Assembly: GCA_945906815.1 (NCBI GenBank)
Contig: CAMDRT010000012.1
Span: 47,707-111,706, forward strand
Direction of reading: 5' to 3'
DNA: 64,000 nucleotides
Source of the DNA: Bordetella parapertussis
Lineage (GTDB): Bacteria; Pseudomonadota; Gammaproteobacteria; Burkholderiales; SG8-41
Position numbers and translations under genes: made by a program. Below the pieces are notes generated by a model. It saw only the letters and a list, made by a program, of their open reading frames with translations. It ran no database searches and was not told where the DNA came from. Shown piece by piece: positions 17,865-27,016 of the stretch. Within the stretch, counting starts at the first letter, position 1; every line of letters starts with the position of its first letter.

Positions 17865-18917
17865 TTGAACATTTCATGTCGCTGCACCTGCAAGTTTGCC
17901 AGTGGCATTTTGCTGGCGCTATCACTGCTGAGCGCTCTACCGTTGCATGCGCAGGCGATCAATCCGCACGCCACGCCCGACGCGCAGGCCGCTCCCGCTC
18001 CGCTCGGCAAACCCAGCCTCACTGTCGATGCGTTGTCGGTGGTGCGTGTGCGGGCGCAGGCTTCCGCCAACGCCAGAAGCGGCCTCTCACTGGGAAGAAA
18101 CCGCGAAGGCACCGGCGTGGTTATCGATTCCAGCGGTCTGGTGCTGACCATCGGTTATCTGATCACGGAAGCGGAAAAAATAGAATTGAGCACCGCCGAC
18201 GGCAAAGTGTTTCCTGCTACCGTGGTGGGTTTCGATAGCGCCACCGGGCTGGGTCTGTTGAAAGCGCTGGTGCCGGTGCCGGTGAAGCCCATCGACATGG
18301 GTTTGTCATCGGATACCAAAGAGCGCGACATGGTGCTGATCGTCGGCTTTGATGGTGTGGCGCCGGCGTACGTGGTATCGAAGCGGCAGTTCGTGGGCTA
18401 CTGGGAATATTTGCTCGACGAGGCGATTTATACCGCGCCTGCCACGGTGAACTGGCAGGGCGCGGCGCTGGTGAGCAAGGAAGGCAAACTGCTCGGCATC
18501 GGCTCGCTGGCGGTGGGTGATGCCATGGGCGCGAGCGCCGGCGTGCCCGGCAATATGTTCGTCCCCATCGATTTACTGAAGCCCGTGATCGGTGATTTCA
18601 TCGCCAACGGACGCTCCACCACGCAGGCGCGCCCATGGCTGGGTGTGACCTCGCAGGAAGTCGGCGGCAATCTGCTGGTGGTGCGCGTGTCTCCCGAGGG
18701 GCCGGCGGATGAAGCGGGTTTGAAAGCGGGCGATATCATCGTCGGCATAGCGGGCGATGGCATCAAGGGTCAAGCCGATTTTTATACGCGCTTGTGGAAG
18801 ACCGGCAAGGCCGGCGTCGAAGTGGTGCTGGATGTGCTGCGTGGCAATCGCGTCGAAAACGTGAGCATCAAGAGTGCCGACCGCAACACCTATTTTCGCG
18901 GCAACGCGAGCTACTGA
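17865..18917 (+). CDS. HtrA/DegP-like PDZ protein with degenerate protease domain
   Basis: A secreted S1C-like protein of 350 residues: signal peptide (about 1-30, ending LPLHAQA), a trypsin-like domain (about 60-245) and one PDZ domain (about 255-340, starting PWLGVTSQEVGG). By motif alignment all three catalytic positions are changed: the usual N-H-V-V is G-Y-L-I (Tyr98), the Asp box T-D-x-A-x-L is TGLGLL (Gly128), and G-N-S-G-G is NWQGAA (Gln198). It should therefore be proteolytically inactive and may act as a chaperone, scaffold or peptide binder. I chose the TTG at 17865 (GGAGA 5 nt upstream); an upstream TTG at 17826 would hide the signal peptide. Confidence 0.8.
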   Translation: MNISCRCTCKFASGILLALSLLSALPLHAQAINPHATPDAQAAPAPLGKPSLTVDALSVVRVRAQASANARSGLSLGRNREGTGVVIDSSGLVLTIGYLITEAEKIELSTADGKVFPATVVGFDSATGLGLLKALVPVPVKPIDMGLSSDTKERDMVLIVGFDGVAPAYVVSKRQFVGYWEYLLDEAIYTAPATVNWQGAALVSKEGKLLGIGSLAVGDAMGASAGVPGNMFVPIDLLKPVIGDFIANGRSTTQARPWLGVTSQEVGGNLLVVRVSPEGPADEAGLKAGDIIVGIAGDGIKGQADFYTRLWKTGKAGVEVVLDVLRGNRVENVSIKSADRNTYFRGNASY

Positions 18918-18973
18918 GCGCTTGCCGCAGCGCATAGATTTGCATCTTGTGGCACCGACCCGGCCAACGCGCG

Positions 18974-19756
18974 TTACTTGGGTCGATGTCCCTGTGCGAA
19001 ACGTTCGAGCAATTCACGCCGTTCGGGTGCGGCCACCGCCTGCTGCAACAGTCTTTCTTCGGCTTCGATGCCAGCGCCGAGCGGAATGCTCAACGCCTGG
19101 CGTATCGCCTCTTTTGCCATCGCCACCGCGGTGGGCGGGCGCGTCGCGAGTTCTTTTGCGATGGCGCGCGCACTGTCCAGCACAGCGGCTGCGGCAACCA
19201 CGTGTGTGACCAGACCCATCGCCAACATGTCACGCGCAGATATACGATGCCCGTTCAGAATAATCCAGCGCGCACGCAGCGGACCGACCAAACGGGGCAG
19301 CAACTGCGTGCTCCAGCCGCCGGGGATGCCGCCCCATTGCACCTCGGGCAGCCAAAACTGCGCCGACTCGGATGCCACCACCGCGTCGCCGAGCAACGCC
19401 AATTCAAATCCACCGCCCGCCGCGTGACCGTTAACCGCGACTACCAGCGGCTTGGAAAATTGCGCAAGCTCATGCCAGAACTGGAGCAGCGGTGCGCGAA
19501 ATTCTGCGTCCTTGCCCGGATGTTCGCGCCGCTCTTTTAAATCCGCGCCGGCGCAAAACACATCGCCCTCACCGGTGAGCAGCAGCGCACGTGCGTTGGC
19601 GTCCGACGAAATCTGTGCCAAGGCGTCGCGCAATTCGGCGATCAGTGTTTTGTTGAGCGCGTTTTTTGCTGCGGCACGCGCCAGTTTCAGGATCACCACG
19701 TCGCCGTCGTGACCCACCAAGAGATGCTGATAGGTTTTGGGTGGGGATGCAGTCAT
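18974..19756 (-). CDS. Enoyl-CoA hydratase/isomerase family protein
   Basis: Crotonase-fold enzyme of 260 residues, expected to act on acyl-CoA intermediates in the cytoplasm. The oxyanion-hole stretches FCAGADLKE and GHAAGGGFELALLGD are present, and both glutamates used by hydratases appear to be retained (GGGFE and LPEVQWGGIPG). The neighbouring acyl-CoA dehydrogenase gene is on the same strand about 140 bp upstream, separated by a palindromic repeat, suggesting a short beta-oxidation-like pair. The exact substrate is unknown. Confidence 0.88.
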   Translation of the reverse strand: MTASPPKTYQHLLVGHDGDVVILKLARAAAKNALNKTLIAELRDALAQISSDANARALLLTGEGDVFCAGADLKERREHPGKDAEFRAPLLQFWHELAQFSKPLVVAVNGHAAGGGFELALLGDAVVASESAQFWLPEVQWGGIPGGWSTQLLPRLVGPLRARWIILNGHRISARDMLAMGLVTHVVAAAAVLDSARAIAKELATRPPTAVAMAKEAIRQALSIPLGAGIEAEERLLQQAVAAPERRELLERFAQGHRPK

Positions 19757-19775
19757 GGTGTGTTTTCAAAACCCA

Positions 19776-19864
19776 TTAACCACGGAACACGCGGAATACG
19801 CAGAAAAATACGCAGCCTCGCTGTTTGGTTTTTCTTCCGCGTAGTCTGCGTGTTCCGTGGTTAA
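19776..19864. repeat. Palindromic repeat, 'CACGGAACAC' family, copy 1
   Basis: The left arm begins TTAACCACGGAACACGCGGA at 19776 and the right arm ends with its near-exact complement, TGCGTGTTCCGTGGTTAA, at 19864, around a short AT-rich loop. Two diverged relatives occur at 51637-51715 and 54197-54272. It lies between two same-strand genes and could form a long hairpin in RNA. Confidence 0.8.
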
Positions 19865-19894
19865 AATAAGTATTTGATTTAAAGGAATAATAAG

Positions 19895-21061
19895 TTAGAA
19901 ATACCCTAAGCCCAGAACGCCACTCGCCAGATCCATCTGATCCACCAGTTTGCGGCTTACCAGATTACGCAGCGTCTCCGTGGTGCCGCCACCGAGGCTG
20001 CCGTAACGCGTGCCACGGAAGAACCGCGACACCGGGAATTCATCGGTGAAACCGTAGCCGCCATGCACCTGTACCGCTTCTGAGGTGACACGTATCGACA
20101 TTTCGTTGCAGTAAATTTTTGCCATCGCCGCCAGCGTCGGATCGGGAAACTGCTTGCCCGACACCGCCGCGCGATACAGCAGCCCGCGGCCGGCCTCAAT
20201 CTGGATCATCATGTCAGCGGCTTTCCAGCGCATGCCCTGAAATTCGCCGATACTTTTGCCGAACGCTTTGCGCTGACGCATGTATTTGATCGCCTCTTCC
20301 AGCGCGCCCTCGGAAATGCCCAGACAAATCGCCGGGTTCAGGCAGCGCTGCACGTTGAACGCCGACAACAAGCGCTTCATGCCGTTGTCGCGCAGGATCA
20401 GGTTTTCCAGCGGCAGTTCGATGTTGTCGAAAACAACTTCCGACAAATACTCGCCGCCCATGGTGTGATAAGCGGCGTTGTAAGACAGCCCCTGGATGCC
20501 ACCCGGCACCAGCACGCAGCCGATGCCCGCGGCCCCCGGCGCGTTATTGACGCGCGTGAACACCACAAACATTTCCGCGATGTCGGCGCGGCTGATCAGC
20601 GTCTTGACGCCTTTGAGGATGACTTTGCCGCCCTTGATTTCACAGTTGGTGCGATAGTTGGGCACGTCGGTCCCGGCGTCGGGCTCGGTCAGGCAGATCG
20701 CCAGCATGGCGTCGCCGCTCACCACACGCGGCAGTATCTGTTTTTTGATGGACTCCGGCGCATAGGTGGCGATGATGCGCGATTGCGCGCCCACTTCACC
20801 CAGCGCGCCCATCGCGGTGACGTAACACACTTTGCCGATTTCCTCGAGCACCAGCACCGCGTCGAGCGTGGACATGCCCGAACCGCCGTATTCCTGTGGG
20901 ATCGACATGCCCAGCACGCCGATCTCGGCCAGCCGCTTCATGTTCTCTGCCGGCCACGAGCCGTCGAGATACTGGATCGCGCGTGGCATGAATTCTTTTT
21001 GGCATACCTTGCGCACGGTGTCGACAAAAGCGTGTTGTTCGTCGGTTATGGTGAAGTCCAC
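19895..21061 (-). CDS. Acyl-CoA dehydrogenase
   Basis: FAD enzyme of 388 residues that introduces a 2,3-double bond into an acyl-CoA thioester. Family signatures are LTEPDAGTDV (about residues 115-125), the QVHGGYGFTDEFPVSRFFRG region near residue 345, and GGGTTETLRN, which carries the expected catalytic Glu. The start is GTG at 21061 with AGGAG 9 nt upstream. An upstream in-frame ATG exists but would translate through a palindromic repeat (21092-21113) and has no family sequence. Electrons would go to ETF, not encoded here. Confidence 0.9.
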   Translation of the reverse strand: MDFTITDEQHAFVDTVRKVCQKEFMPRAIQYLDGSWPAENMKRLAEIGVLGMSIPQEYGGSGMSTLDAVLVLEEIGKVCYVTAMGALGEVGAQSRIIATYAPESIKKQILPRVVSGDAMLAICLTEPDAGTDVPNYRTNCEIKGGKVILKGVKTLISRADIAEMFVVFTRVNNAPGAAGIGCVLVPGGIQGLSYNAAYHTMGGEYLSEVVFDNIELPLENLILRDNGMKRLLSAFNVQRCLNPAICLGISEGALEEAIKYMRQRKAFGKSIGEFQGMRWKAADMMIQIEAGRGLLYRAAVSGKQFPDPTLAAMAKIYCNEMSIRVTSEAVQVHGGYGFTDEFPVSRFFRGTRYGSLGGGTTETLRNLVSRKLVDQMDLASGVLGLGYF

Positions 21062-21091
21062 TAGCGTTGTCTCCTGAATTCCAATGTCCGC

Positions 21092-21113
21092 CATTCCCGC
21101 GAAGGCGGGAATG
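21092..21113. repeat. Short perfect palindrome (REP-like)
   Basis: CATTCCCGC (21092-21100), a GAAG loop (21101-21104) and GCGGGAATG (21105-21113) form a 9-bp perfect hairpin. This is the widespread CATTCCCGCGAAGGCGGG-type dispersed repeat of proteobacteria. It lies in the leader of the acyl-CoA dehydrogenase gene and between divergent genes. Confidence 0.75.
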
Positions 21114-21247
21114 CGGGGGTGTTGGATTATAGGGGTTGTGCCACTGCCAGCCAAACGACGCCGCTACCAGCCGTCCACAGTTTGACGCTCGGCAAGCGCA
21201 CGCCTAGACTAAACACCTTTCCTCTCATGATACAGAAGGTTTCCAAC

Positions 21248-22156
21248 ATGGTGGCAATCTCTGCCCAGGATCACTGGGCCCAAAAGGGCGAGGTTAAGCT
21301 TTTTCTTTTCGAGAAACGCGCGAGCGCAGCGGGCCCCAAGCCCACGGTGTTGTTCGTGCACGGTTCGTCGATGGCTTCACAGCCGACGTTCGATCTGAAA
21401 ATGCCAGGCCGCGCGCATGCGTCGGCAATGGATTATTTTGTCGAACAGGGTTTTGATACCTGGTGCGTCGATATGGAGGGCTACGGCCGCTCGGACAAAA
21501 AGCGCGACATCAACTTCGACATCGCCAACGGCGTGGACGATCTGGTGGCGGCGACCGATTACATTGCCCAAACGCGCGGCATCAAAAAATTTATGGTGTA
21601 TGGCATTTCGTCCGGCGCATTGCGCGCGGCGCTGTTCGCGCAGCGTTGCCCCGAGCGCGTGTCGCGCCTCGCGCTCGACGCTTTTGTGTGGACTGGTGTA
21701 GGCAGCCCGACGTTGGCCGAGCGCAAGAAGAAGCTGCCGGAGTTCCTGAAAATCAATCGCCGGCCGCTGGATCGCGCCTTCATGCATTCCATTTTCAATC
21801 GTGATCATCCGGGCTGTGCCGAGGCGCATGTGATCGAGGCCTTCGCTGATCAGGTGCTGGCGCTCGATGACTCCGTGCCCACCGGCACCTATGTCGACAT
21901 GTGCTCCAAGCTGCCGGTGTGCGATCCCGCTAAAATCAACGCGGCCACCCTCATCATGCGCGGGCAGTTCGATGGCATCGCCGGCTTTGATGATCTGCTG
22001 GAATTTTTCAGGCGTCTGCCCAATCCCGACAAACAGTTCGCGGTGATGTCGGGCATATCCCATGCGAGTTTTCAGCAGATCAATTACCTGACCGTGTATC
22101 ACATACTGCACGCGTTTTTTACCCAGCCGGAACCGATTTATACAGCATCGTCTTGA
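21248..22156 (+). CDS. Alpha/beta-hydrolase
   Basis: A 302-residue serine hydrolase-fold protein. The oxyanion region is LFVHGSSM, the nucleophile elbow is VYGISSGALR (Ser of G-I-S-S-G, about residue 120), a candidate acid is in MRGQFDGIAG, and the C-terminal histidine in MSGISHASF. ATG 21248 has AGAAGG about 8 nt upstream; an in-frame ATG at 21227 would add seven residues. There is no signal peptide, so it is cytoplasmic. The substrate (ester, lactone or C-C bond) cannot be told. It is divergent from the acyl-CoA dehydrogenase gene. Confidence 0.87.
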   Translation: MVAISAQDHWAQKGEVKLFLFEKRASAAGPKPTVLFVHGSSMASQPTFDLKMPGRAHASAMDYFVEQGFDTWCVDMEGYGRSDKKRDINFDIANGVDDLVAATDYIAQTRGIKKFMVYGISSGALRAALFAQRCPERVSRLALDAFVWTGVGSPTLAERKKKLPEFLKINRRPLDRAFMHSIFNRDHPGCAEAHVIEAFADQVLALDDSVPTGTYVDMCSKLPVCDPAKINAATLIMRGQFDGIAGFDDLLEFFRRLPNPDKQFAVMSGISHASFQQINYLTVYHILHAFFTQPEPIYTASS

Positions 22157-22186
22157 CGTTTTATTCAGTGGCGGGAGCGGCCGACC

Positions 22187-23278
22187 ATGTTTGTGGTAAC
22201 CAATCGCAACATCCTGAATGAAGCCGGCACTGATTTCGACGCCGTGGGCAGTGTGTGCAATGCGAAAGGGCCTGCCGAGTTGCGTTTGCTCGAAATCACC
22301 CGGAAGGGACGCGGTTGGACGGTGCGGGTACTAAAAGATGAAGCCAGCGATGCAATGCTGGCCGCAGCGGGCATCCCCAAACCGGACAACGGCAAGCCGG
22401 TGTACGCCAGTCAGTATGCATTTAAGCGGATCGTCGACACCGCTATGGCCGATCCCGGCAAGCCGAAGCATGTGGTGTTTTTTGTGCATGGCTTTAACAA
22501 CACGCTCAAAGACGTGGTGGTGCGCTGCCACGGGCTGGCAAAAACCTTCGGCGTGGAAGTGGTCGCGTTTTCATGGCCCTCCAACGGTGGCGGCATCCGC
22601 GGTGTGGCGAGTTATGGGGATGACAAGCGCGACGCGCAGGCTTCAGTGGTCGCTTTTGACCGCGCCATGGATAAAGCGCGGGTGCTGTTGCAGCAACTGC
22701 GTGCGTCCGCCATCGCGGCTATCGCTCAGGACAGCAGCAAAAAATTTCCCGACAACGGTGAGCGCTTTCGCCAGCGGCTTACGCTGAAAGCCGCGGCGCA
22801 TTGCCCGGTACGAATCACGCTGATGCTGCACAGCATGGGCAACTACCTGCTGGAACGCACCTTGAAATCGAGCGCGCTGCGCGGCAGCCTGCCCTTGTTC
22901 GACAACATCGCGATGTGCGCCGCGGATGTGAACAATCCCGCTCACGCGGAATGGCTCGACCGCTTGCAGCCGCGCAATCGGCTGTATGTGACGATTAACG
23001 AGGACGATGGCGCACTGCAGGCGTCGCGGCTCAAAGGCGGTAACGAGCAACTGGCGCGGCTGGGCCATTGGACCCGCAACCTCAATGCGCCGCAAGTCGT
23101 GTATGTCGACTTCACCCATGCGCACCACGTCGGCGCCTCGCATGCCTACTTTGAAGGCGATGCGCTGGCCAATAGCAAGGTCAGGCAATTCTTCAAGGCG
23201 GCACTACGAGGATTGCGTGCGGAGCACGAAGCTGCATTGACCTACTACAGCGCAGACAATCTCTATCGGCTTGCATAA
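22187..23278 (+). CDS. DUF900-type alpha/beta-hydrolase
   Basis: A 363-residue protein with the core HVVFFVHGFNNTLKD (oxyanion region, about residues 95-110), AFSWPSNG, and LMLHSMGNYLLER, where H-S-M-G is the nucleophile elbow of the DUF900/esterase group. The C-terminal FTHAHHVGASHAYF may carry the catalytic histidine. No signal peptide. It lies 30 bp after the previous hydrolase gene and 33 bp before an amidase on the same strand, so the three probably form one unit. The biological substrate is unknown. Confidence 0.82.
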   Translation: MFVVTNRNILNEAGTDFDAVGSVCNAKGPAELRLLEITRKGRGWTVRVLKDEASDAMLAAAGIPKPDNGKPVYASQYAFKRIVDTAMADPGKPKHVVFFVHGFNNTLKDVVVRCHGLAKTFGVEVVAFSWPSNGGGIRGVASYGDDKRDAQASVVAFDRAMDKARVLLQQLRASAIAAIAQDSSKKFPDNGERFRQRLTLKAAAHCPVRITLMLHSMGNYLLERTLKSSALRGSLPLFDNIAMCAADVNNPAHAEWLDRLQPRNRLYVTINEDDGALQASRLKGGNEQLARLGHWTRNLNAPQVVYVDFTHAHHVGASHAYFEGDALANSKVRQFFKAALRGLRAEHEAALTYYSADNLYRLA

Positions 23279-23311
23279 AGCCGCATCTACCCACAGGATT
23301 GGAAACAGACC

Positions 23312-24604
23312 ATGACAAAACCTCTGCACCACCTCACCGCCAGCGAAATCGTGCAGGCCATAGCCAGGCGCACCGCCACGGCCGAAGCGGTGGCCCGTGC
23401 CTGTCTCGAGCACATCGCGGCACGCGAGCCGCAGGTGGAAGCGTGGCAGTTTCTCGATCCTGAGCTGGTGCTCAAGCAGGCGCGCGCTCTCGATGCCGGC
23501 GGCAGGGTGGGGCCGCTGCAGGGTGTGCCGGTCGGCATCAAAGACATTATTGATACCTGCGACATGCCCACCGAATATGGCACGCCGATACACCAGGGCC
23601 ACCGCCCGCGCATCGATGCCGCTGTGGTGGCGCTGACGCGGCGCGCGGGCGGGATCATCATGGGCAAAACGGTGACCACGGAATTCGCCAATCGCCATCC
23701 CGGTAAAACGCGCCATCCGCAGGATCCCACACGCACGCCGGGCGGTTCATCCAGCGGGTCGGCGGCGGCGGTGGGTGATCACATGGTGCCGCTGGGCGTG
23801 GGTACGCAGACCACCGGTTCGACGATACGCCCGGCGGCATTCTGCGGCTGCGTCGGCTACCGGCCGACGTGGGGCGACATCCGCTGCCAAGGCGTGATGG
23901 AAGCCGCCGGGTCAGTAGATACTGTGGGGTTGATCGCGCGCTCGGTGGAAGACATTGCGCTCTACCGCGATGTGTTGCTCGGCATACCGCCACAGCCATT
24001 GGCAAGCAACGTGATCGACGCCCCGCGCATCGGTTTCTGCCGTACGCCGTACTGGGATCAGTGCGACGCCACCACGCAACAATCGCTGGAAGATTGCGCT
24101 GCAAACCTCGCCAAGGCGGGAGCGAAAGTCACCGACGTAACGCTGCCGCAAGAATTCGCCAGTATCGCCGATGCACACCGCTGGGTGTCGAGTTTCGAGT
24201 TCGCGCGCAACCGTTCGTGGGAGATCGATCATCATTACGAGATGATCAGCGAAACCCTGCGTAACCACCGGCTCAAAGACGGGCTGGCGTGCAGCTTCGA
24301 TGTGTATCGCGAATCGCGCAGCGTCCTCGCGCGCCTGCGTCGCCGCCTGCACGACGTATTCAACGACTATGACGTGCTGCTGGCCCCCGCGGCTTCCGGT
24401 GAAGCGCCGGTGGGGCTTAACGCCACCGGCAACGCCAATCATTGCCTGATCTGGACCAGTAGCCACGTGCCGTGTATGACGCTGCCCTTGTTCAGCGGGC
24501 CCAATGCCTTGCCGGTAGGCGCACAATTGATCGCCGCACGCAACCATGACCGTTTGCTGTTCGAGGCGGCACGCTGGGTGACGCGTTGCATGCGCCTGCA
24601 TTGA
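23312..24604 (+). CDS. Amidase (amidase-signature family)
   Basis: A 430-residue amidase-signature hydrolase. The Ser-cisSer-Lys triad is visible: Lys in PVGIKDIIDT (about residue 77) and the two serines in TPGGSSSGSAAAV and GTQTTGSTIRPAA (about residues 145-172). The family also includes GatA, but the gatCB context is absent and the length fits a stand-alone catabolic amidase. It follows two hydrolase genes, so this group may cleave ester and amide bonds of an imported organic compound; that is inference. Confidence 0.88.
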   Translation: MTKPLHHLTASEIVQAIARRTATAEAVARACLEHIAAREPQVEAWQFLDPELVLKQARALDAGGRVGPLQGVPVGIKDIIDTCDMPTEYGTPIHQGHRPRIDAAVVALTRRAGGIIMGKTVTTEFANRHPGKTRHPQDPTRTPGGSSSGSAAAVGDHMVPLGVGTQTTGSTIRPAAFCGCVGYRPTWGDIRCQGVMEAAGSVDTVGLIARSVEDIALYRDVLLGIPPQPLASNVIDAPRIGFCRTPYWDQCDATTQQSLEDCAANLAKAGAKVTDVTLPQEFASIADAHRWVSSFEFARNRSWEIDHHYEMISETLRNHRLKDGLACSFDVYRESRSVLARLRRRLHDVFNDYDVLLAPAASGEAPVGLNATGNANHCLIWTSSHVPCMTLPLFSGPNALPVGAQLIAARNHDRLLFEAARWVTRCMRLH

Positions 24605-24660
24605 ACTTGAGCGCGTAGGTTTTAAGGCGCGGGCGACCGCGTGCTACCGGAGGTCCGTCG

Positions 24661-26883
24661 ATGGCGATAGCGCACGATCAAGACAACGCGCTGCAACTGC
24701 GTGCAACGCTCGATGACACGCCGAACGTGGCGGTGCAGTGGTTCGACCGCGATGGCCGCGTGCGTTATTGGAACCAGGCATCCAGCCGCCTGTTCGGATG
24801 GAGCGCCGGGGAAGCGCTGGGCCGGACGCTGGATGAGATCGGTCTTTGCACCGCGCTGCAGGCCGGTGAACTCACCGCAGCGCTGGAGCAGATCTCCGCA
24901 CAAGGCCATGCACTCGAGCCGGTGGAACGCACCTGCGTACGTAAGGACGGCTCGCACGGCATCATCAGTTTCACGCTGTTTCCAATTCCGTCGCGCTCGG
25001 GCGAGCCCTGCTTTGCCTGCACCGTTATCGATGTCACCGCACACCGCGAAGCGGAAAACCGGATTCGCCGGTTGAACCGCGTGTATGCCGTGCTCAGCAA
25101 CATCAACGCCGTGCTGGTGCGCATCAAGGACCGGCAGACGTTGATCGATGAGGCGTGCCGTATTGCCGTCGAGCACGGTGGCTTTGGCGTGGTGTGGATC
25201 GGGCAGGTGAATCATGCTGCCGGACGCGTGGATTCGGTAGCGTGGGCGGGCGCCGACGGCTGGGAGTTTCACGCCATAGAAGCCGCATCACGCGGCACAC
25301 TGCAAGGCGGATCGGGGCTGCTCGCGCGCTGCATCCGCGAGCGGCGGCCGGCGGTGGAGAGCGATATGTCAGTGCAGCAGTGGCCGATGGGTGCGCGCCG
25401 GCGGCGCGCGGTGGAACTCGGTTACCGTTCGGTGATCATCCTGCCGCTGATCGTGAATACCGAGGTTGTGGGGCTGTGCGGCATGATGGCAAAAGAGAGC
25501 GATTTCTTCAGCGACGATGAGGTGCACCTGCTGATGGACCTGGCGGGGGACGTGGCGTTCGCGCTGGAGGTTATCGAAAAAGAAAATCGCATCAATTATC
25601 TGGCCTACTATGACGCGCTGACCGGGTTGCCCAATCGCACACTGTTGATGGATCGTCTCGGACAGTTGGTGCACGCCGCGGGACAACGTGACAGCAAGCT
25701 CGCGCTGATTGTGGTGGACATCCGGCGCTTTCGCTTTGTCAACGCATCCGCCGGCCGTCAGGCCGGTGACACCCTGTTGCGCGAGTTGGCGCAGCGTTTG
25801 CGGTTGGCGTGGCGCGAACCGGACAATGTCGGGCGCGTCGCGGGAGATTGTTTTGCACTGGCACTGGGTGGTTACGCCAATGAAGCCGAATTGATGCGCG
25901 CCATCGAGCAGTCCATCCTGGGGGCGCTGCGCGCGCCGTTCCTGGTGGGCGGGCGCGAGGTGACGGTGTCGATGTCCGCCGGCGTGGCGGTGTTTCCAGA
26001 AGATGGCGCGGACGCCGATACGCTGTTCAAGAACGCGGAAGCCGCCTTAAAGCAGGCCAAGGCGCTGGCCGAGCCGTACCTGTTTTACCAGCCGCAAATG
26101 AATGCGCGCATGGCGGAAACGCTGCTGCTCGAAAACCACATGCGGCGCGCGCTCGATCGCGAACAGTTCGTGCTGCACTATCAGCCCAAGGTGGAAACGG
26201 TGGGGGCGCGTGTGACCGGGTTCGAAGCCCTGATCCGCTGGAACGATCCCGAATCCGGGCTGGTGGCGCCCGCTGCGTTTATTTCGATCATCGAAGAAAC
26301 CGGCATGATCGTCGAGGCCGGACAGTGGGCGATGTGCCGCGTGTTGCACGATCAGGCCTGGTGGCGGCAGCAGGGACTCACGCCGCCGCGGGTGGCGGTC
26401 AACGTGTCCGCGGTGCAACTGCGGCGCAAGGAATTCACCGATCAGGTGCGTGCATTGGTAAGCGGGGCCGCAGGGGGCGTGCAGGCACTCGACCTAGAAA
26501 TCACCGAAAGCCTGCTGATGCAGGATATGGAGGGCTGCATCCGCAAGCTCAAGACCATCCGTGATCTGGGTGTGAATATCGCGATAGACGACTTTGGCAC
26601 CGGCTACTCTTCGCTGGCTTACTTGTCCAAGCTGCCGGTCAACGCGCTGAAGATCGACCGCTCGTTCATCGACGGCCTGCCGGCGCACGCGGATAGTCTG
26701 TCCATCGTGGCGTCGATCATTTCACTCGCGCACGCGCTGAAAATCAAGGTGATTGCCGAAGGGGTGGAGACCGTTGAACAATTGCAGGTGCTACAGTCGC
26801 TGGAATGCGATGAAATCCAGGGCTTTCTAATCAGCCCGCCGGTGACGGCGGAACGCGTCGCTAAGATGCTGTCGCCATTTTAA
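24661..26883 (+). CDS. PAS-GAF-GGDEF-EAL protein, probable c-di-GMP phosphodiesterase
   Basis: A cytoplasmic 740-residue signalling protein. Order: PAS (about 10-130), GAF (about 150-300), GGDEF-like (about 315-470) and EAL (about 490-735). The GGDEF signature is replaced by AGDCF at residues 394-398, so cyclase activity is unlikely. The EAL domain keeps FEALIRW, NVSAVQL, EITESLL, IDDFGTGYSSL, KIDRSF and AEGVET, all expected for an active phosphodiesterase. The degenerate GGDEF may sense GTP, as shown for some relatives. GGAGG lies 7 nt before the ATG. Confidence 0.92.
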   Translation: MAIAHDQDNALQLRATLDDTPNVAVQWFDRDGRVRYWNQASSRLFGWSAGEALGRTLDEIGLCTALQAGELTAALEQISAQGHALEPVERTCVRKDGSHGIISFTLFPIPSRSGEPCFACTVIDVTAHREAENRIRRLNRVYAVLSNINAVLVRIKDRQTLIDEACRIAVEHGGFGVVWIGQVNHAAGRVDSVAWAGADGWEFHAIEAASRGTLQGGSGLLARCIRERRPAVESDMSVQQWPMGARRRRAVELGYRSVIILPLIVNTEVVGLCGMMAKESDFFSDDEVHLLMDLAGDVAFALEVIEKENRINYLAYYDALTGLPNRTLLMDRLGQLVHAAGQRDSKLALIVVDIRRFRFVNASAGRQAGDTLLRELAQRLRLAWREPDNVGRVAGDCFALALGGYANEAELMRAIEQSILGALRAPFLVGGREVTVSMSAGVAVFPEDGADADTLFKNAEAALKQAKALAEPYLFYQPQMNARMAETLLLENHMRRALDREQFVLHYQPKVETVGARVTGFEALIRWNDPESGLVAPAAFISIIEETGMIVEAGQWAMCRVLHDQAWWRQQGLTPPRVAVNVSAVQLRRKEFTDQVRALVSGAAGGVQALDLEITESLLMQDMEGCIRKLKTIRDLGVNIAIDDFGTGYSSLAYLSKLPVNALKIDRSFIDGLPAHADSLSIVASIISLAHALKIKVIAEGVETVEQLQVLQSLECDEIQGFLISPPVTAERVAKMLSPF

Positions 26884-27016
26884 CCATTTGTTTTGCAAGA
26901 TAAGTGTGCTATCCATTGGAAGGGCGAGACGAGCGCGCGCTGGGCTATGTTCATCTGCCGTCATCTGTGGCTAAATCCGTTTCTCGATTTACTTTCAATG
27001 TAATTTCGCTTACCCC

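Noticed and set aside
21119..22156. Longer alpha/beta-hydrolase starting at 21119
   Set aside because: The first 43 codons have no family sequence or ribosome site; the ATG at 21248 has AGAAGG upstream.
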